From contig NZ_LXTT01000070.1 of the NCBI RefSeq assembly GCF_001683915.1, positions 1 through 64,000 on the forward strand: a DNA stretch of 64,000 nt, read 5' to 3'. Under the pieces are notes generated by a model, which was not told the DNA's origin, made no database searches, and saw nothing but the letters and a program-made list of their open reading frames with translations. Numbering within the stretch: position 1 is the first letter of the stretch; the number at the start of each line of letters is the position of its first letter. This DNA comes from Allomuricauda sp. CP2A. GTDB taxonomy: Bacteria > Bacteroidota > Bacteroidia > Flavobacteriales > Flavobacteriaceae. Of the stretch, positions 9,042 to 18,974 are shown in pieces. The translations under genes were made by a program, and so were the position numbers.

Positions 9042-11372
9042 TTAATCAGGTAAAGCGTATATTACATAACCTCCCTGTGCATCTGGGTCTTCCCCGTTTT
9101 CAGGAATTCCGTCACGACCAAACTTGATGGGAGTTGCTGCGGTCACGACCAAGTATTGCTTTCCATCCACTTCATACATGGCGGGTAAGCCTTCGCTGCC
9201 TTTTGGAAGTTTGGATTTCCATAATTCTTCGCCATTTTCTGCATCAAAGGCATAGACTCTTCCATCTTTTGAGGTTGAGAAGACCAGACCCGTTGAGGTA
9301 ATGATCATTCCATTTCTTTGTGCCCTAAGCACACCGGTATTATCGTAGCCTTTTTTTAATGCTTCCAAATCCTGACCCAAGGGTCGTTTCCATTTTACAG
9401 TACCGTTATTGAGGTCGTAAGCCATTATTTGGGACCAGGGCGGGTTAATGATATAAGGGAAATTTAAACCCCATTGGTATAGGTAAAGTCGTTCGTGCTC
9501 CACTTCAACTCCTTCAGGATATGGCCCACCATATCTACCAGGATTACCTTCCAATATACGGTCTTCAAGACCACCGGGAGCACCCCCTGAAGCCACTACG
9601 GGACCTTCGGGAAGTCCATCATCACCACCTCCAAACTGAGAACTGTACCTGCTTGCGCCATCTTCGTCTAAAAACTCATACAAATCTTCTATTTGTTTAG
9701 CTGTTAAATCTGTAAAAGCGGGCATATCTCCAAGACCAGAAACAATAATGTTGGCAAAGTCTTTCATACTCATCCTTTCGCTGATGGTGTTGAGAGCAGG
9801 GCCTACAAGTCCCTCGCCCTGTTGTCCATGGCAGGCAGCACAATTTTGCATGTAGATTCTCGCATTTCCATAAAAGCCGCCAGTATTGGCTGTTCTTGCC
9901 TCGATTTGCTCCAAGGTCAAGAGTTTTTCATAGACTGATGGGTAATCAAGGGCTATAACATAAAGGATGCCTTTATCTGGATTTGCAGCAGTATTTCCCC
10001 AATTTACCCCTCCAACGGCCCCTGGTATGGCCAAAGTTTCAAATTTATCGGAAAGGGGGGTAAAAAATCCTGTTTGGAGACTGTCCTTTAACTTACGGGC
10101 CCAGTCGGCTCGCTCTTCCTCGGTAAGGAAAATTTCACTAAGATCATCTTCTGTAAACGTTGTCCGGGTAGCTGGGGGCAATACACTGGGAATAGGCTGT
10201 GTGGGCCAGGCTTCTTCTCCTTCTACATGGCTTGGGGGCATAGGTTTTTCTTCTATGGGGAACAATGGCTCGCCGGTATGCCTGTTGAATACATAGACCA
10301 ATCCATTTTTGCCAACAACCGCAACGGCTTCAATTTTTTGACCGTCATGGTTTACAGTGAGCAGCTGCGGAGCAGAGGTCAAATCGTAATCCCATATATC
10401 ATGGTGAACAGTTTGAAAATGCCATAGGCGCTCACCAGTTCTGGCATCCAGTGCCAATAGTGAATTTCCATAAAGGTTACTGCCAATTCGGTCTGCGCCA
10501 TAATAATCAAAAGTTGGGGAACCCAAAGGATAAAATGCTATTCCATTTTTTGGATCAACAGTAATTTCTCCCCACACATTTACGCCCCCCACATATTTAT
10601 AGGCATCTTTTGGCCAAGTGTCGTACCCGTATTCTCCCGGTCTTGGAATGGTGTGGAAAGTCCAGACCAACTCGCCGGTTACAACATTGTAGGCACGCAA
10701 AAAACCTGGAGTGGAAAGATAGGATTCTCCAGTACCCGTACCCAATAGGATCAAATCTTCAAAAATCTGACCTGGCGTGCCCGACTGTGCCCTGTTGAGG
10801 GTTTTGGGATCTCTATCCAGCCCTTGTCTCAAGTCCACCAAACCGTTGTCTCCAAAAGTGAGAATGGATTTTCCTGTGGTGGCATCAATGGCCTGCAGGT
10901 AATTATTAATTTGGAAAAGTAATCTTTTGTCTTTTCCATCTTCGCTTTCCCAATAGTTGATTCCCCTTCGTGCCATTCTGGATAAATTGGCATGAATCCA
11001 TATTTCTTCCCCGGTCTTGGCATTGAGGGCCACCAAGGAATTATTTTTTGCATAGACATACATGACCGTATCAACCACAATGGGGTTGAACTGATAGATT
11101 TTGTTATCTCCGGTGGGATAGAACCAAGCCACTTCCAAATCTTTTACATTGGATTTATTTATTTGACTCAGCTCTGTATATTTTGATTGGTCATTTCCAC
11201 CGCCGTAATTTCTCCATGTTTTATGCTGGTCGATTGTAGTTGTACCTTTTTCGTGATTGGTGCATGCCGAAGTAAGGCTCATAAGAACCAAGAGAGCTAG
11301 GGATCCTATGAACGAGGAGGAGATTGGCAAATCTCCCAATGAAAATGGAATGAATTTGATTTTTTTCTTCAT
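9042..11372 (-). CDS. PQQ-dependent dehydrogenase with fused cytochrome c domain (lipoprotein)
   Basis: A 776-aa quinoprotein-like enzyme. The N-terminus carries a lipobox (LTSAC, Cys37), placing it in a membrane of the periplasmic side. An eight-bladed PQQ propeller of the glucose/alcohol dehydrogenase type follows (tryptophan-docking motifs such as LVALNAKTGEEIW and YAFDAENGEELW). It is interrupted by a cytochrome c module with heme motif CAACH (Cys511, Cys514, His515). The enzyme would oxidise a sugar or alcohol in the periplasm and pass electrons through its own heme. It lies between SusD and the DUF1080 protein, so the SusCD substrate or its product is probably what it oxidises. Substrate unknown. 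Confidence 0.85.
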   Translation of the reverse strand: MKKKIKFIPFSLGDLPISSSFIGSLALLVLMSLTSACTNHEKGTTTIDQHKTWRNYGGGNDQSKYTELSQINKSNVKDLEVAWFYPTGDNKIYQFNPIVVDTVMYVYAKNNSLVALNAKTGEEIWIHANLSRMARRGINYWESEDGKDKRLLFQINNYLQAIDATTGKSILTFGDNGLVDLRQGLDRDPKTLNRAQSGTPGQIFEDLILLGTGTGESYLSTPGFLRAYNVVTGELVWTFHTIPRPGEYGYDTWPKDAYKYVGGVNVWGEITVDPKNGIAFYPLGSPTFDYYGADRIGSNLYGNSLLALDARTGERLWHFQTVHHDIWDYDLTSAPQLLTVNHDGQKIEAVAVVGKNGLVYVFNRHTGEPLFPIEEKPMPPSHVEGEEAWPTQPIPSVLPPATRTTFTEDDLSEIFLTEEERADWARKLKDSLQTGFFTPLSDKFETLAIPGAVGGVNWGNTAANPDKGILYVIALDYPSVYEKLLTLEQIEARTANTGGFYGNARIYMQNCAACHGQQGEGLVGPALNTISERMSMKDFANIIVSGLGDMPAFTDLTAKQIEDLYEFLDEDGASRYSSQFGGGDDGLPEGPVVASGGAPGGLEDRILEGNPGRYGGPYPEGVEVEHERLYLYQWGLNFPYIINPPWSQIMAYDLNNGTVKWKRPLGQDLEALKKGYDNTGVLRAQRNGMIITSTGLVFSTSKDGRVYAFDAENGEELWKSKLPKGSEGLPAMYEVDGKQYLVVTAATPIKFGRDGIPENGEDPDAQGGYVIYALPD

Positions 11373-11571
11373 GGTTACGGTCCGGTTAAGGAATGACTCT
11401 TTGTTTTGCCTTGTGCAATAATTGTATTGGTTTCAAGGGATTTAGGTGGAAGGAATTTCACCTACATCGGTCTTAAACATAAAAGTTGAAAATTATACAC
11501 TTTAATTGTAATTGCTCCATTGGTGAAAAAAGGGTATGAAAATTGGATTTCCATACCCTTTTAATTGGTTT

Positions 11572-13074
11572 TTAGTAACCTGGATTTTGGGTTATCTTCC
11601 CATCGCTCAGGTCAATCTCTGTTTGTGGAACAGGAAATATCTCATTTACGCCATCTCGGAAGCCTGCTCCCTTGGCCGTATCATAAGTCTCGGCATAATT
11701 TCGCATGACTTCTCCTGCACGGCCTTGACGTACAAGTTCAAAGAAACGTTCAAATTCCTGCCCAAACTCAACACGTTGTTCGTGCCAGATAATTTCCCTA
11801 AGGGCATCTTTATTGGTTTCGGTAATTTCAGGAAGTACCGCTTCACCACCTCTTGCCCGAGCCCGTACTTCCTCTAAAGCCCACAAAGCTTCGGCAGTAT
11901 GGTTGTTTTCGTTGGCAGCTTCTGCATACCAAAGCAATACCTTTCCAAGACGCATATAGATGTCGTCCCTTCCAATTTGAATGGAACCACCCACACGCTC
12001 ATAGTCTGGGACATAGTATTTTTTGTTCAAATATCCTGTTGTACTGTTTCCAACATTGGCTATTTCCCCATCGGGCATAAGATCACCATTCTGATAGACG
12101 GTGTGGCCAAGTCTTGGGTCGCCGTCTTCAAAGCTATCCACAAAATCCTGTGTTGGCAGGTTAAAGCCCCAACCGTTTCTTGCCCTACTTCCAAAAACCG
12201 TGGTTAAAATATTTCTCACTGGAGCGGCCCCTTGATCGTGAAGGAACTGTGTCTGGAAAATGTGCTCAACACTATTCTCTCCATCTCTTAGGAACATGCC
12301 CAAATAATCTGGATCCAGGGAATATTCTCCCGAGTCTATGACCTGTTTAAAATAAAGTTCAGCATTCACAAAATCATCCAAATAAAGGTACACTTTGCCC
12401 AAATAGGCAAGGGCAGCTCCTTTGGTAGCTCTACCACGATCGGCATCACCATAAGCACTTTTTTCTGGAAGTACTTCACTGGCTTCTTTTAAATCTTTGA
12501 TTATTTGATCATAAACCTGTGCTTTTGGTGTTCTCTCCATATCATAAGACTCTAGTTCTGCATCCAAAACCAGGGGAACATCTCCAAACACCTTTACCAA
12601 GTTAAAATAGTACCAAGCTCTTAAAAACTTGGCTTCGGCCAAGTACCTGTTTTTTAGGGATTCGTCCATCTCTATGTCCAAAATTTTGTCTAACACGAGA
12701 TTGGCCCTGTGTACGCCTATATATTGATTTGCCCATGCAAAACGGGTAGCATCATTATCGGCCGGGATATTGAACAGGGAAACTTGTTGCGCATACAATT
12801 GGTCCGATCCAGATTCACCTCCCTTTTCGGTGTCATCTGAAGCCACATTGCCAAGTACCCAATGCATGAATCCGCCATTTCCATAATTACCACAGCACCA
12901 ATTGTTACCCGTTAAAGGGTGGTATGCTGCCGTCATGGCTTTTTCGGCATCATCAGCAGTTATGTATGCATTGCTTTCCGAAATGGAAGCCAAGGGTTCT
13001 TTTTCAAGTATATCTGAACAACTTACCAATAAGGAAGTCAACAAAATTGTCAGTAAATAAAATCTATTTTTCAT
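11572..13074 (-). CDS. SusD/RagB family nutrient-binding outer-membrane lipoprotein
   Basis: A 500-aa SusD-like protein with signal peptide and lipobox LLVSC (Cys19). The tetratricopeptide-like helical core (for example RYLAEAKFLRAWYYFNLVKVFGDVPLV) and the typical C-terminus ending in NPGY are visible. It forms the lid of the SusC transporter at the cell surface and binds the glycan or other ligand. It lies 30 nt downstream of the SusC gene in the same operon. Confidence 0.93.
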   Translation of the reverse strand: MKNRFYLLTILLTSLLVSCSDILEKEPLASISESNAYITADDAEKAMTAAYHPLTGNNWCCGNYGNGGFMHWVLGNVASDDTEKGGESGSDQLYAQQVSLFNIPADNDATRFAWANQYIGVHRANLVLDKILDIEMDESLKNRYLAEAKFLRAWYYFNLVKVFGDVPLVLDAELESYDMERTPKAQVYDQIIKDLKEASEVLPEKSAYGDADRGRATKGAALAYLGKVYLYLDDFVNAELYFKQVIDSGEYSLDPDYLGMFLRDGENSVEHIFQTQFLHDQGAAPVRNILTTVFGSRARNGWGFNLPTQDFVDSFEDGDPRLGHTVYQNGDLMPDGEIANVGNSTTGYLNKKYYVPDYERVGGSIQIGRDDIYMRLGKVLLWYAEAANENNHTAEALWALEEVRARARGGEAVLPEITETNKDALREIIWHEQRVEFGQEFERFFELVRQGRAGEVMRNYAETYDTAKGAGFRDGVNEIFPVPQTEIDLSDGKITQNPGY

Positions 13075-13104
13075 GATTATCTTTTTCTTTGCTAATTCAA
13101 TTAA

Positions 13105-16100
13105 CTATAATCCTACTTTTAAACCTATGGTATAAATCCTTGGAACCGGATAAATGGTCTCATCAATACCTACATACAATGGGTTACTGCTATTGTTTGT
13201 ACCCAATTCTGGATCAAAACCAGGATAGTTGGTGAATGTAAAAGCATTTTGAACCGAAGCATAAATGCTCACTGTTGCTGCATCATTGAAAACATTTTCA
13301 GGGAATTTGTAAGACATTTGAATGTTTCTTACCCTTAAATAGGATCCATTCTCCAAATAGTATTCGGATGATCTCATATTGTTATTGGGGTCATCTGTAT
13401 TGACCCTTGGGACCGTGTTACTGGTTCCGGGCCCTGTCCAACGATTTTCCCATACGTTCCTAGTGTAGTTGAAAAAGTTGGAGCCTTCTGTCCTAAATTT
13501 ATATCCAGCAAAAATTTCATTGCCTGCAACGCCATTCAACTGCACCCTAAAATCAAAGTTTTTGTAGGAAAGCGAACCATTGAAACCATAGATGAATTTG
13601 GGCCAAGGATTACCAATTATGGTTTGATCCTCCGCATTTACAACACCATCTCCGTTCAAATCCTTAAAGCGGATATCCCCAGGGGCCGTTCCGGAACTTT
13701 GAAATGCATGGTTGTCCACTTCTTGCTGGGTTTGGAAAAGGCCATCGGTTTCCCATCCATAGAATGAGGCTATTGGACTTCCTTCTTGGGTTACGTTGAC
13801 CAAACCTACAAATGAAATACGTTGAAAAAGGGAGGAACCAGCGTTGCTCAAGTCAACCACCTCATTTTTGTTACGGGCAATGTTACCTGAGATACTATAG
13901 TTGAGTCCACCGGGTGTGGTGTTTTCATATCCCAACAAAAATTCAAAACCTTTGTTCACTACCTCACCCCCGTTAACAAACGGGAAACTTTGTAGACCGG
14001 AATATCCGGCAAGAGGCACTTGCAAAAGCATATCTGTGGTTTGCTTATGGTAATAATCAAAAGAAGCATTAACCTTTCCATCGAAACCATTGAAATCAAA
14101 ACCAAAATTGGTCTCGTCCGTGGATTCCCATTTCAAATTGGGGTTGCCTTGGCCTATTGGGGCCTGACCTCTGTAAACCTCCTGTTGTGAGCCAAAGACA
14201 TAATTGATGTTAGGTGTGACCAAACTTGCAAAAGCGTAGTTCGGTAAAGAACTTTGGTTCCCCAAGGATCCCCATCCACCTCTTAGCATCAAATTGTCTA
14301 TCCATTCCGTATCCTCAAGAAATTTTTCTTCAGACAGTTTCCATCCAAGGGAAAAGGAAGGAAAGTACCCCCACTTGTTATTTTCACCAAATCTGGAAGA
14401 ACCGTCTGCCCGAAAGTTTACCGTTGTAAAGTATTTTCCGGCATAGTTATAGTTCACTCGGCCCAAATAGGAAAGAATACCGTAAGAACCTCCACTACCT
14501 TCAACTCGATTTGACTGGGTGTTCAGGTCTAGGTATCTTAGGTTTTCATTGAACGTGGCATTGGCGGGCAAACCTGCACCCTCGGCCAAGACACGTTTGG
14601 TTGTGGACTCCTGCGTGGTGAAACCTACCAAAGCATCAATATTATGTTTGCCTGTATTGGCAGTATAGTTTAATGTATTGGCCCAACTGTTTTCATCAAA
14701 ACGGTTGGTTGTTTCTGTAAGCGAGGCAATATTATTGAAGATTCTGGATGAAATCTCATATTGCGGTGAAAAATTGACATTTTCAGTATCGCCAATGTTG
14801 AAGTTGTATTGCGACCTAAAAACAAAGTTTTTTAGGAAGGTTATATCGACATAAACGTTCCCGTTCACTACTTTTCTTTTGGTATCATTATTTGTATAAT
14901 GAATTGACGCCGCAGGGTTTGTAGAGTTCAATGAAGTTTCAGAATAGCCCCATGAACCATCGGGAAATTTTACTGGAATCTCTGGGTTTGCTGTCAAGGT
15001 ATTTCCTAAAATGGAACCAAAACTAAATTCTGAGATGTTTTCGTAACTGGAAACACTCGCAGACAAGTTTTGTCCTATGGAAATGCCAGGCGTAATGTCA
15101 TGTGACGAGTTGATCCTTAGGTTAACCCTGTTAAAGGAAGTACCTTTAACAATACCTTCTTGGTCTGTATACCCCCCTGAGAAGAAATATCTGCTGGATT
15201 CACTTCCTCCATTGGCAGAGACCGTTATATTGGTCATTGGGGCCATTTGGAAAACCGCTTTTTGCCAGTCTGTACCCACACCCAGTGCTTCTGGATTATC
15301 ATAAAGTGGTTCGCCACCTGCATTTACAAGTCCTTCATTGTAAAGGGTTGCGTATTCCGTGGCGTTGGTCACAGGAACATTCCTTTGAATTTGTTGAAAC
15401 CCTTGGGAAAAGTTGATATCCAATCTAGATTTGCCCGGTCTTCCTTGCTTGGTGGTGATCAAAATTACCCCATTTGCCCCTTGGGCTCCATAAATTGCAG
15501 AGGCACTGGCACTCTTAAGCACCTGAATACTCTCAATTTGTTCTGGAATAAGATCTATTGGATCTGCATTGGGATTTCCATCCACTACGTACAGGGGTTC
15601 TGCATTGTTTACAGTTCCTGCCCCACGAACCCTGATCAAAAGACCGGAACCTGGGGAACCTGAGTTTTGTGTAACCTGGAGTCCCGCTACTTTTCCTTGA
15701 AGCGCCTGTCCTACTTGTACTACGGGTTCGTCCTCAAATTCTTCAGAGCCTACTACACCTATTGCACCGGTAATATCGCTCCTTTTTTGACTACCGTAAC
15801 CTACAACAATAACCTCGTTCAATGCTGCAACATCTTCTTCCATTACCACATTGATCACGGTCTGATCAGCTACAGGAACGTATTGCGTTCTCATCCCAAT
15901 GAATGAGAATACCAACACAGAACCTTCAGGAACGGTGAGGGTATAATTTCCGTCAAAATTGGTAACCGTACCAATATCGCCTCCTTGAACCACTACGGAA
16001 ACTCCCAACAGCGGTATACCATCGGTTCCGGATACCTGCCCTGTGATAACCACATCTGCTTGGGCCTCATCCAAAGTGGATGTTGATGAAGTGGGTTCGG

Positions 16101-16473
16101 CAAGTCTAACGTTTATATTGTCGTTGACCTTTTTGAACCGCAATCTGGATTGTTCAGAGACTTTGTTCAACAATTCATTAAAAGAGATTCCCTTTTCTTT
16201 AATGGTGAAGCGTTTTTTGTAATCAAGAATTGATTTGTCAAAAACAAACTTGTAGCCGGAAATGGCTTCCAATTTTTCCATGAGCTCTTTCGTGTCGATG
16301 TTTTTCTGGCTAATATTCAGCCTCTGGTCATCGTTTTGGATGTTCACATCGGTTTCATTGAGCGCTGTAAGATCGTCTTGCCCAGATACCATTTGTGTTA
16401 CTGACACAAAGGCCATGAGCAAAAGTAACCACCTACGCATGCTAGATTGGCGCAGTACTGATTTTTTTTTCAT
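13105..16473 (-). CDS. SusC/RagA TonB-dependent receptor with N-terminal STN signalling domain
   Basis: A 1122-aa outer-membrane transporter. Order of parts: signal peptide ending near MVSGQ; STN (secretin/TonB N-terminal) domain at about 45-120; carboxypeptidase-D-like domain (about 140-220) with GTVTNFDGNYTL; TonB box region near NEVIVVGYGSQKR; plug (about 235-350) with ADPIDLIPEQIESIQVLK; then the barrel, ending in an aromatic-rich strand (IYTIGLKVGL). The STN domain marks it as a transducer that signals through FecR to the ECF sigma factor encoded upstream. It imports the ligand captured by SusD. Confidence 0.95.
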   Translation of the reverse strand: MKKKSVLRQSSMRRWLLLLMAFVSVTQMVSGQDDLTALNETDVNIQNDDQRLNISQKNIDTKELMEKLEAISGYKFVFDKSILDYKKRFTIKEKGISFNELLNKVSEQSRLRFKKVNDNINVRLAEPTSSTSTLDEAQADVVITGQVSGTDGIPLLGVSVVVQGGDIGTVTNFDGNYTLTVPEGSVLVFSFIGMRTQYVPVADQTVINVVMEEDVAALNEVIVVGYGSQKRSDITGAIGVVGSEEFEDEPVVQVGQALQGKVAGLQVTQNSGSPGSGLLIRVRGAGTVNNAEPLYVVDGNPNADPIDLIPEQIESIQVLKSASASAIYGAQGANGVILITTKQGRPGKSRLDINFSQGFQQIQRNVPVTNATEYATLYNEGLVNAGGEPLYDNPEALGVGTDWQKAVFQMAPMTNITVSANGGSESSRYFFSGGYTDQEGIVKGTSFNRVNLRINSSHDITPGISIGQNLSASVSSYENISEFSFGSILGNTLTANPEIPVKFPDGSWGYSETSLNSTNPAASIHYTNNDTKRKVVNGNVYVDITFLKNFVFRSQYNFNIGDTENVNFSPQYEISSRIFNNIASLTETTNRFDENSWANTLNYTANTGKHNIDALVGFTTQESTTKRVLAEGAGLPANATFNENLRYLDLNTQSNRVEGSGGSYGILSYLGRVNYNYAGKYFTTVNFRADGSSRFGENNKWGYFPSFSLGWKLSEEKFLEDTEWIDNLMLRGGWGSLGNQSSLPNYAFASLVTPNINYVFGSQQEVYRGQAPIGQGNPNLKWESTDETNFGFDFNGFDGKVNASFDYYHKQTTDMLLQVPLAGYSGLQSFPFVNGGEVVNKGFEFLLGYENTTPGGLNYSISGNIARNKNEVVDLSNAGSSLFQRISFVGLVNVTQEGSPIASFYGWETDGLFQTQQEVDNHAFQSSGTAPGDIRFKDLNGDGVVNAEDQTIIGNPWPKFIYGFNGSLSYKNFDFRVQLNGVAGNEIFAGYKFRTEGSNFFNYTRNVWENRWTGPGTSNTVPRVNTDDPNNNMRSSEYYLENGSYLRVRNIQMSYKFPENVFNDAATVSIYASVQNAFTFTNYPGFDPELGTNNSSNPLYVGIDETIYPVPRIYTIGLKVGL

Positions 16474-16596
16474 AATTTTGAGTTGATTTTGATTAATACT
16501 AAATCTGGATATTGACCGTCACATCAAATATTCAGAAATTTGGTTTTGATTTAACTAAAGCGGCTGGCAATTCTATTGCTGGCCGTTTTTCTTTGA

Positions 16597-17670
16597 TCAA
16601 AAGGTTATTGATATGTTTTTACCTTGGTGATCGTAATTGTATTTCATTCCATATATAAATCTTATACCTCTTAAAATATCCTCTATTTTTTCGTTTTGGT
16701 AGGTGGCGTTGAGCTTCCAATTTTTAGGAGGTGTTCCCTTTATGTGAAAGTTTACGCCATACCACCTTTCCAACTTATCAATGAAATCGGTAAACCCAAC
16801 TTCTTTAAAGATCAAGGTTCCATTTTTCCATGCAATCGCACTTTCTATATCAAATTCGTTCTTGACCATTTCGTGGGAGATCTTGTTGAACTGGACTTGT
16901 TCGCCCGGATTAAGAAAAAGACTGTCCGTAGCCTCTGTGTCATCAATGGTCTTTCTGACCTTTACCTTTCCTGTGACCAATGAAATGTCCAACTCGTCAA
17001 GATAAGCGAAGGAATTTATATTAAAGGAGGTTCCGTACACTTCTGTTTCCAGTACTCCGGTTTTAACCACAAAGGGATGGTCATCCTTATGGACCACATC
17101 AAAAAAAGCCTCCCCGTGCAGTTCCACCAATCTGGTTTTAGAGTCGAACTGCTTTGGGTACTTTAATGTACTTTCATGGTTCAGATCTACCAAGGTGCCA
17201 TCGGGCAAGGTAACTTTAGATCTTTTTCCCTTGGGGTTTGAAATGATTTCCCATTCAACCACTTCAGCGACTTCAGTTGTGGTCTCTTGAATGGTAAGGG
17301 TATCGTACAGCAAAACCGTGGTGATCACTATAACGAAAACCGCAGCGTAATTGGTGAATTTTTTCAGGGCAGGGGTGACTTTGGCACTAAAAATTTTTCG
17401 TGAACTGTGTCTTTTTGCATCTGATGTGTCCTCCTTTTGTATGATTTTGCCCAACAAATCGTCCAACTCATCATTGGAGAGCCTATCATCTTCATGCCAT
17501 ATTTTTTCAACAAACGCTTTGGCCCTGTAAAATTCTTGGGTGTGGGCTGGTTTTTCCTTTAGCCACTTTTCCCAAAAGAAATCACTGGCCTCATTGGGGT
17601 TTCTTACCCACTCAATAAAGCCCTTATTGAGAATTAGATGGTTAAAAATATTTTCTTGTTGCTGTGCCAC
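16597..17670 (-). CDS. FecR-family anti-sigma factor
   Basis: A 357-aa inner-membrane sigma regulator. The cytoplasmic N-terminal part is about 110 aa, a single transmembrane helix (YAAVFVIVITTVLLYDTL) follows, then the periplasmic FecR domain (about 145-270, with SKVTLPDGTLVDLNHES) and a C-terminal DUF4974 domain (from about 285). It holds the ECF sigma factor inactive until the STN domain of the SusC partner signals. The gene sits between the sigma gene and the SusC gene, the standard order for this system. Confidence 0.93.
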   Translation of the reverse strand: MAQQQENIFNHLILNKGFIEWVRNPNEASDFFWEKWLKEKPAHTQEFYRAKAFVEKIWHEDDRLSNDELDDLLGKIIQKEDTSDAKRHSSRKIFSAKVTPALKKFTNYAAVFVIVITTVLLYDTLTIQETTTEVAEVVEWEIISNPKGKRSKVTLPDGTLVDLNHESTLKYPKQFDSKTRLVELHGEAFFDVVHKDDHPFVVKTGVLETEVYGTSFNINSFAYLDELDISLVTGKVKVRKTIDDTEATDSLFLNPGEQVQFNKISHEMVKNEFDIESAIAWKNGTLIFKEVGFTDFIDKLERWYGVNFHIKGTPPKNWKLNATYQNEKIEDILRGIRFIYGMKYNYDHQGKNISITF

Positions 17671-17890
17671 TTAAAGCCTTTTATATATAAATAGGGGAAA
17701 ATTTCGCAAATGATACCGACAATGTTATTTTTTAACAGAAAAAATTATTGATTTCTCAAAATGCCCACTTTTAAAAGGTTTGTGATGGGTATGGGATGAA
17801 TAAAAAAAACTAACCAATGCACCAATAATGCATGGAAAACGATTCTGTCCTAAATAATGGAAGCGAAGAAATAAAAGGGTAGGCTGATCT

Positions 17891-18499
17891 TTACAGGATG
17901 GCCTTCATCTTTTTTAGAGATCTGTAGATAAGTCTACGCGCAGAAGAAATATAGGAAAAGTCCAAAATCTCAGCAATCTGTTCATAGGACAGATTTTGGT
18001 AGTAGAAATAATAAATGGCTTCCCTTTCTTTTGTGTTTAGGGATTTTAGAGCCTTCTCTAGATTAAGGAGTTTGGTTTCATCTTGTTGCTGAATAAACAC
18101 CGTTTCATGCATTCTGTTGCTATAAAAACCGTCCCTGATTACTTCTTGGCTTTTCTCCTTTTCTTTTTTGCCTTTTCGCAAGTAATCCAGAACCCTTCGT
18201 TTGAAAGCTTTGAGCAGATAAAACTTTACGGAAGCGGGATCGCCCAAACCTTCTCTCTTTTCCCGGAGATATACAAAAAAGTCCTGAAGACAGTCCTTGA
18301 CCAACTCGTTGTCCGCGGTAAATCGGCAGCCATATCCGTAGAGCATATTGGCGTGCTGCTCATATAAAAGGATGAATGCTTTTTCATCACCGGCCTTGAA
18401 GTCTTTCCAGATGGCTTGGTTATCTTCTTTGGAAAGACTTGCCAAAGCATCGCTGCCTAGGATTTCAGACTGATTCTTGTTTTGAGGTTTTAACTGCAC
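17891..18499 (-). CDS. ECF RNA polymerase sigma-70 factor (FecI-like, Bacteroidetes type)
   Basis: A 202-aa ECF sigma factor with region 2 (about 38-105, including LLYEQHANMLYGYGCRF and VKDCLQDFFVYL) and region 4 (about 140-195, with HTH around NLSYEQIAEILDFSYISSARR). It is released by the FecR protein encoded 220 nt downstream and should activate the SusC operon. The start is the ATG at 18499, downstream of a good Bacteroidetes promoter. Confidence 0.92.
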   Translation of the reverse strand: MQLKPQNKNQSEILGSDALASLSKEDNQAIWKDFKAGDEKAFILLYEQHANMLYGYGCRFTADNELVKDCLQDFFVYLREKREGLGDPASVKFYLLKAFKRRVLDYLRKGKKEKEKSQEVIRDGFYSNRMHETVFIQQQDETKLLNLEKALKSLNTKEREAIYYFYYQNLSYEQIAEILDFSYISSARRLIYRSLKKMKAIL

Positions 18500-18532
18500 A
18501 AATATTACGGGGTTTTTTTAGCAAATCATCAC

Positions 18533-18563
18533 CAATGATACAATATTTTGATGATTATGCAAA
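18533..18563 (-). promoter_or_regulatory. Likely housekeeping promoter of the sigma-factor gene
   Basis: On the minus strand a TTTG -33 box (18563-18560) is followed after 19 nt by the -7 box TATCATTG (18540-18533), close to the Bacteroidetes consensus TTTG/TAnnTTTG. It lies 34 nt before the sigma-factor ATG. Confidence 0.6.
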
Positions 18564-18974
18564 ACAAGCCCATTTGATTGAGATTTTTTCAAAGGCAGAA
18601 TTACATTCGATTTGTTGAAGGAATTTTCATTACAATGAAATTTCATGCATTTTGATCATGTGGCAGTATCCCGTTTGTAATAGTAGAGGCATGCGATACT
18701 TTTCGGGCAGCTTTTAAAAAGTATAAATTAGGGTCAACAAGCTGTTATTTAGGATGTTGCTGTGTATTCAGCAAATAGGAAAGTTCATTTGGAGCAGAAG
18801 GAGGGGCTTGGAAAACACCGCATGCCCTAAATTGGTATGTTGTGTATAAAAATGACCTTACTATAACGTTTGAGTAACCTGAAATACCCCAATAAAATCA
18901 CAAAAAATTCACATTATGTTGCAAAATTGTTGTAAATAACCAGTGGATTTTCGGTTTACTTTACATGGATGAGA
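18564..18974. other. Non-coding gap, no gene seen
   Basis: About 410 nt between the sigma-factor promoter and the stop of the outer-membrane efflux gene. It is AT-rich and I see no credible coding frame, RNA gene, operator palindrome of the kind found later in the window, or clear terminator. Confidence 0.5.
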
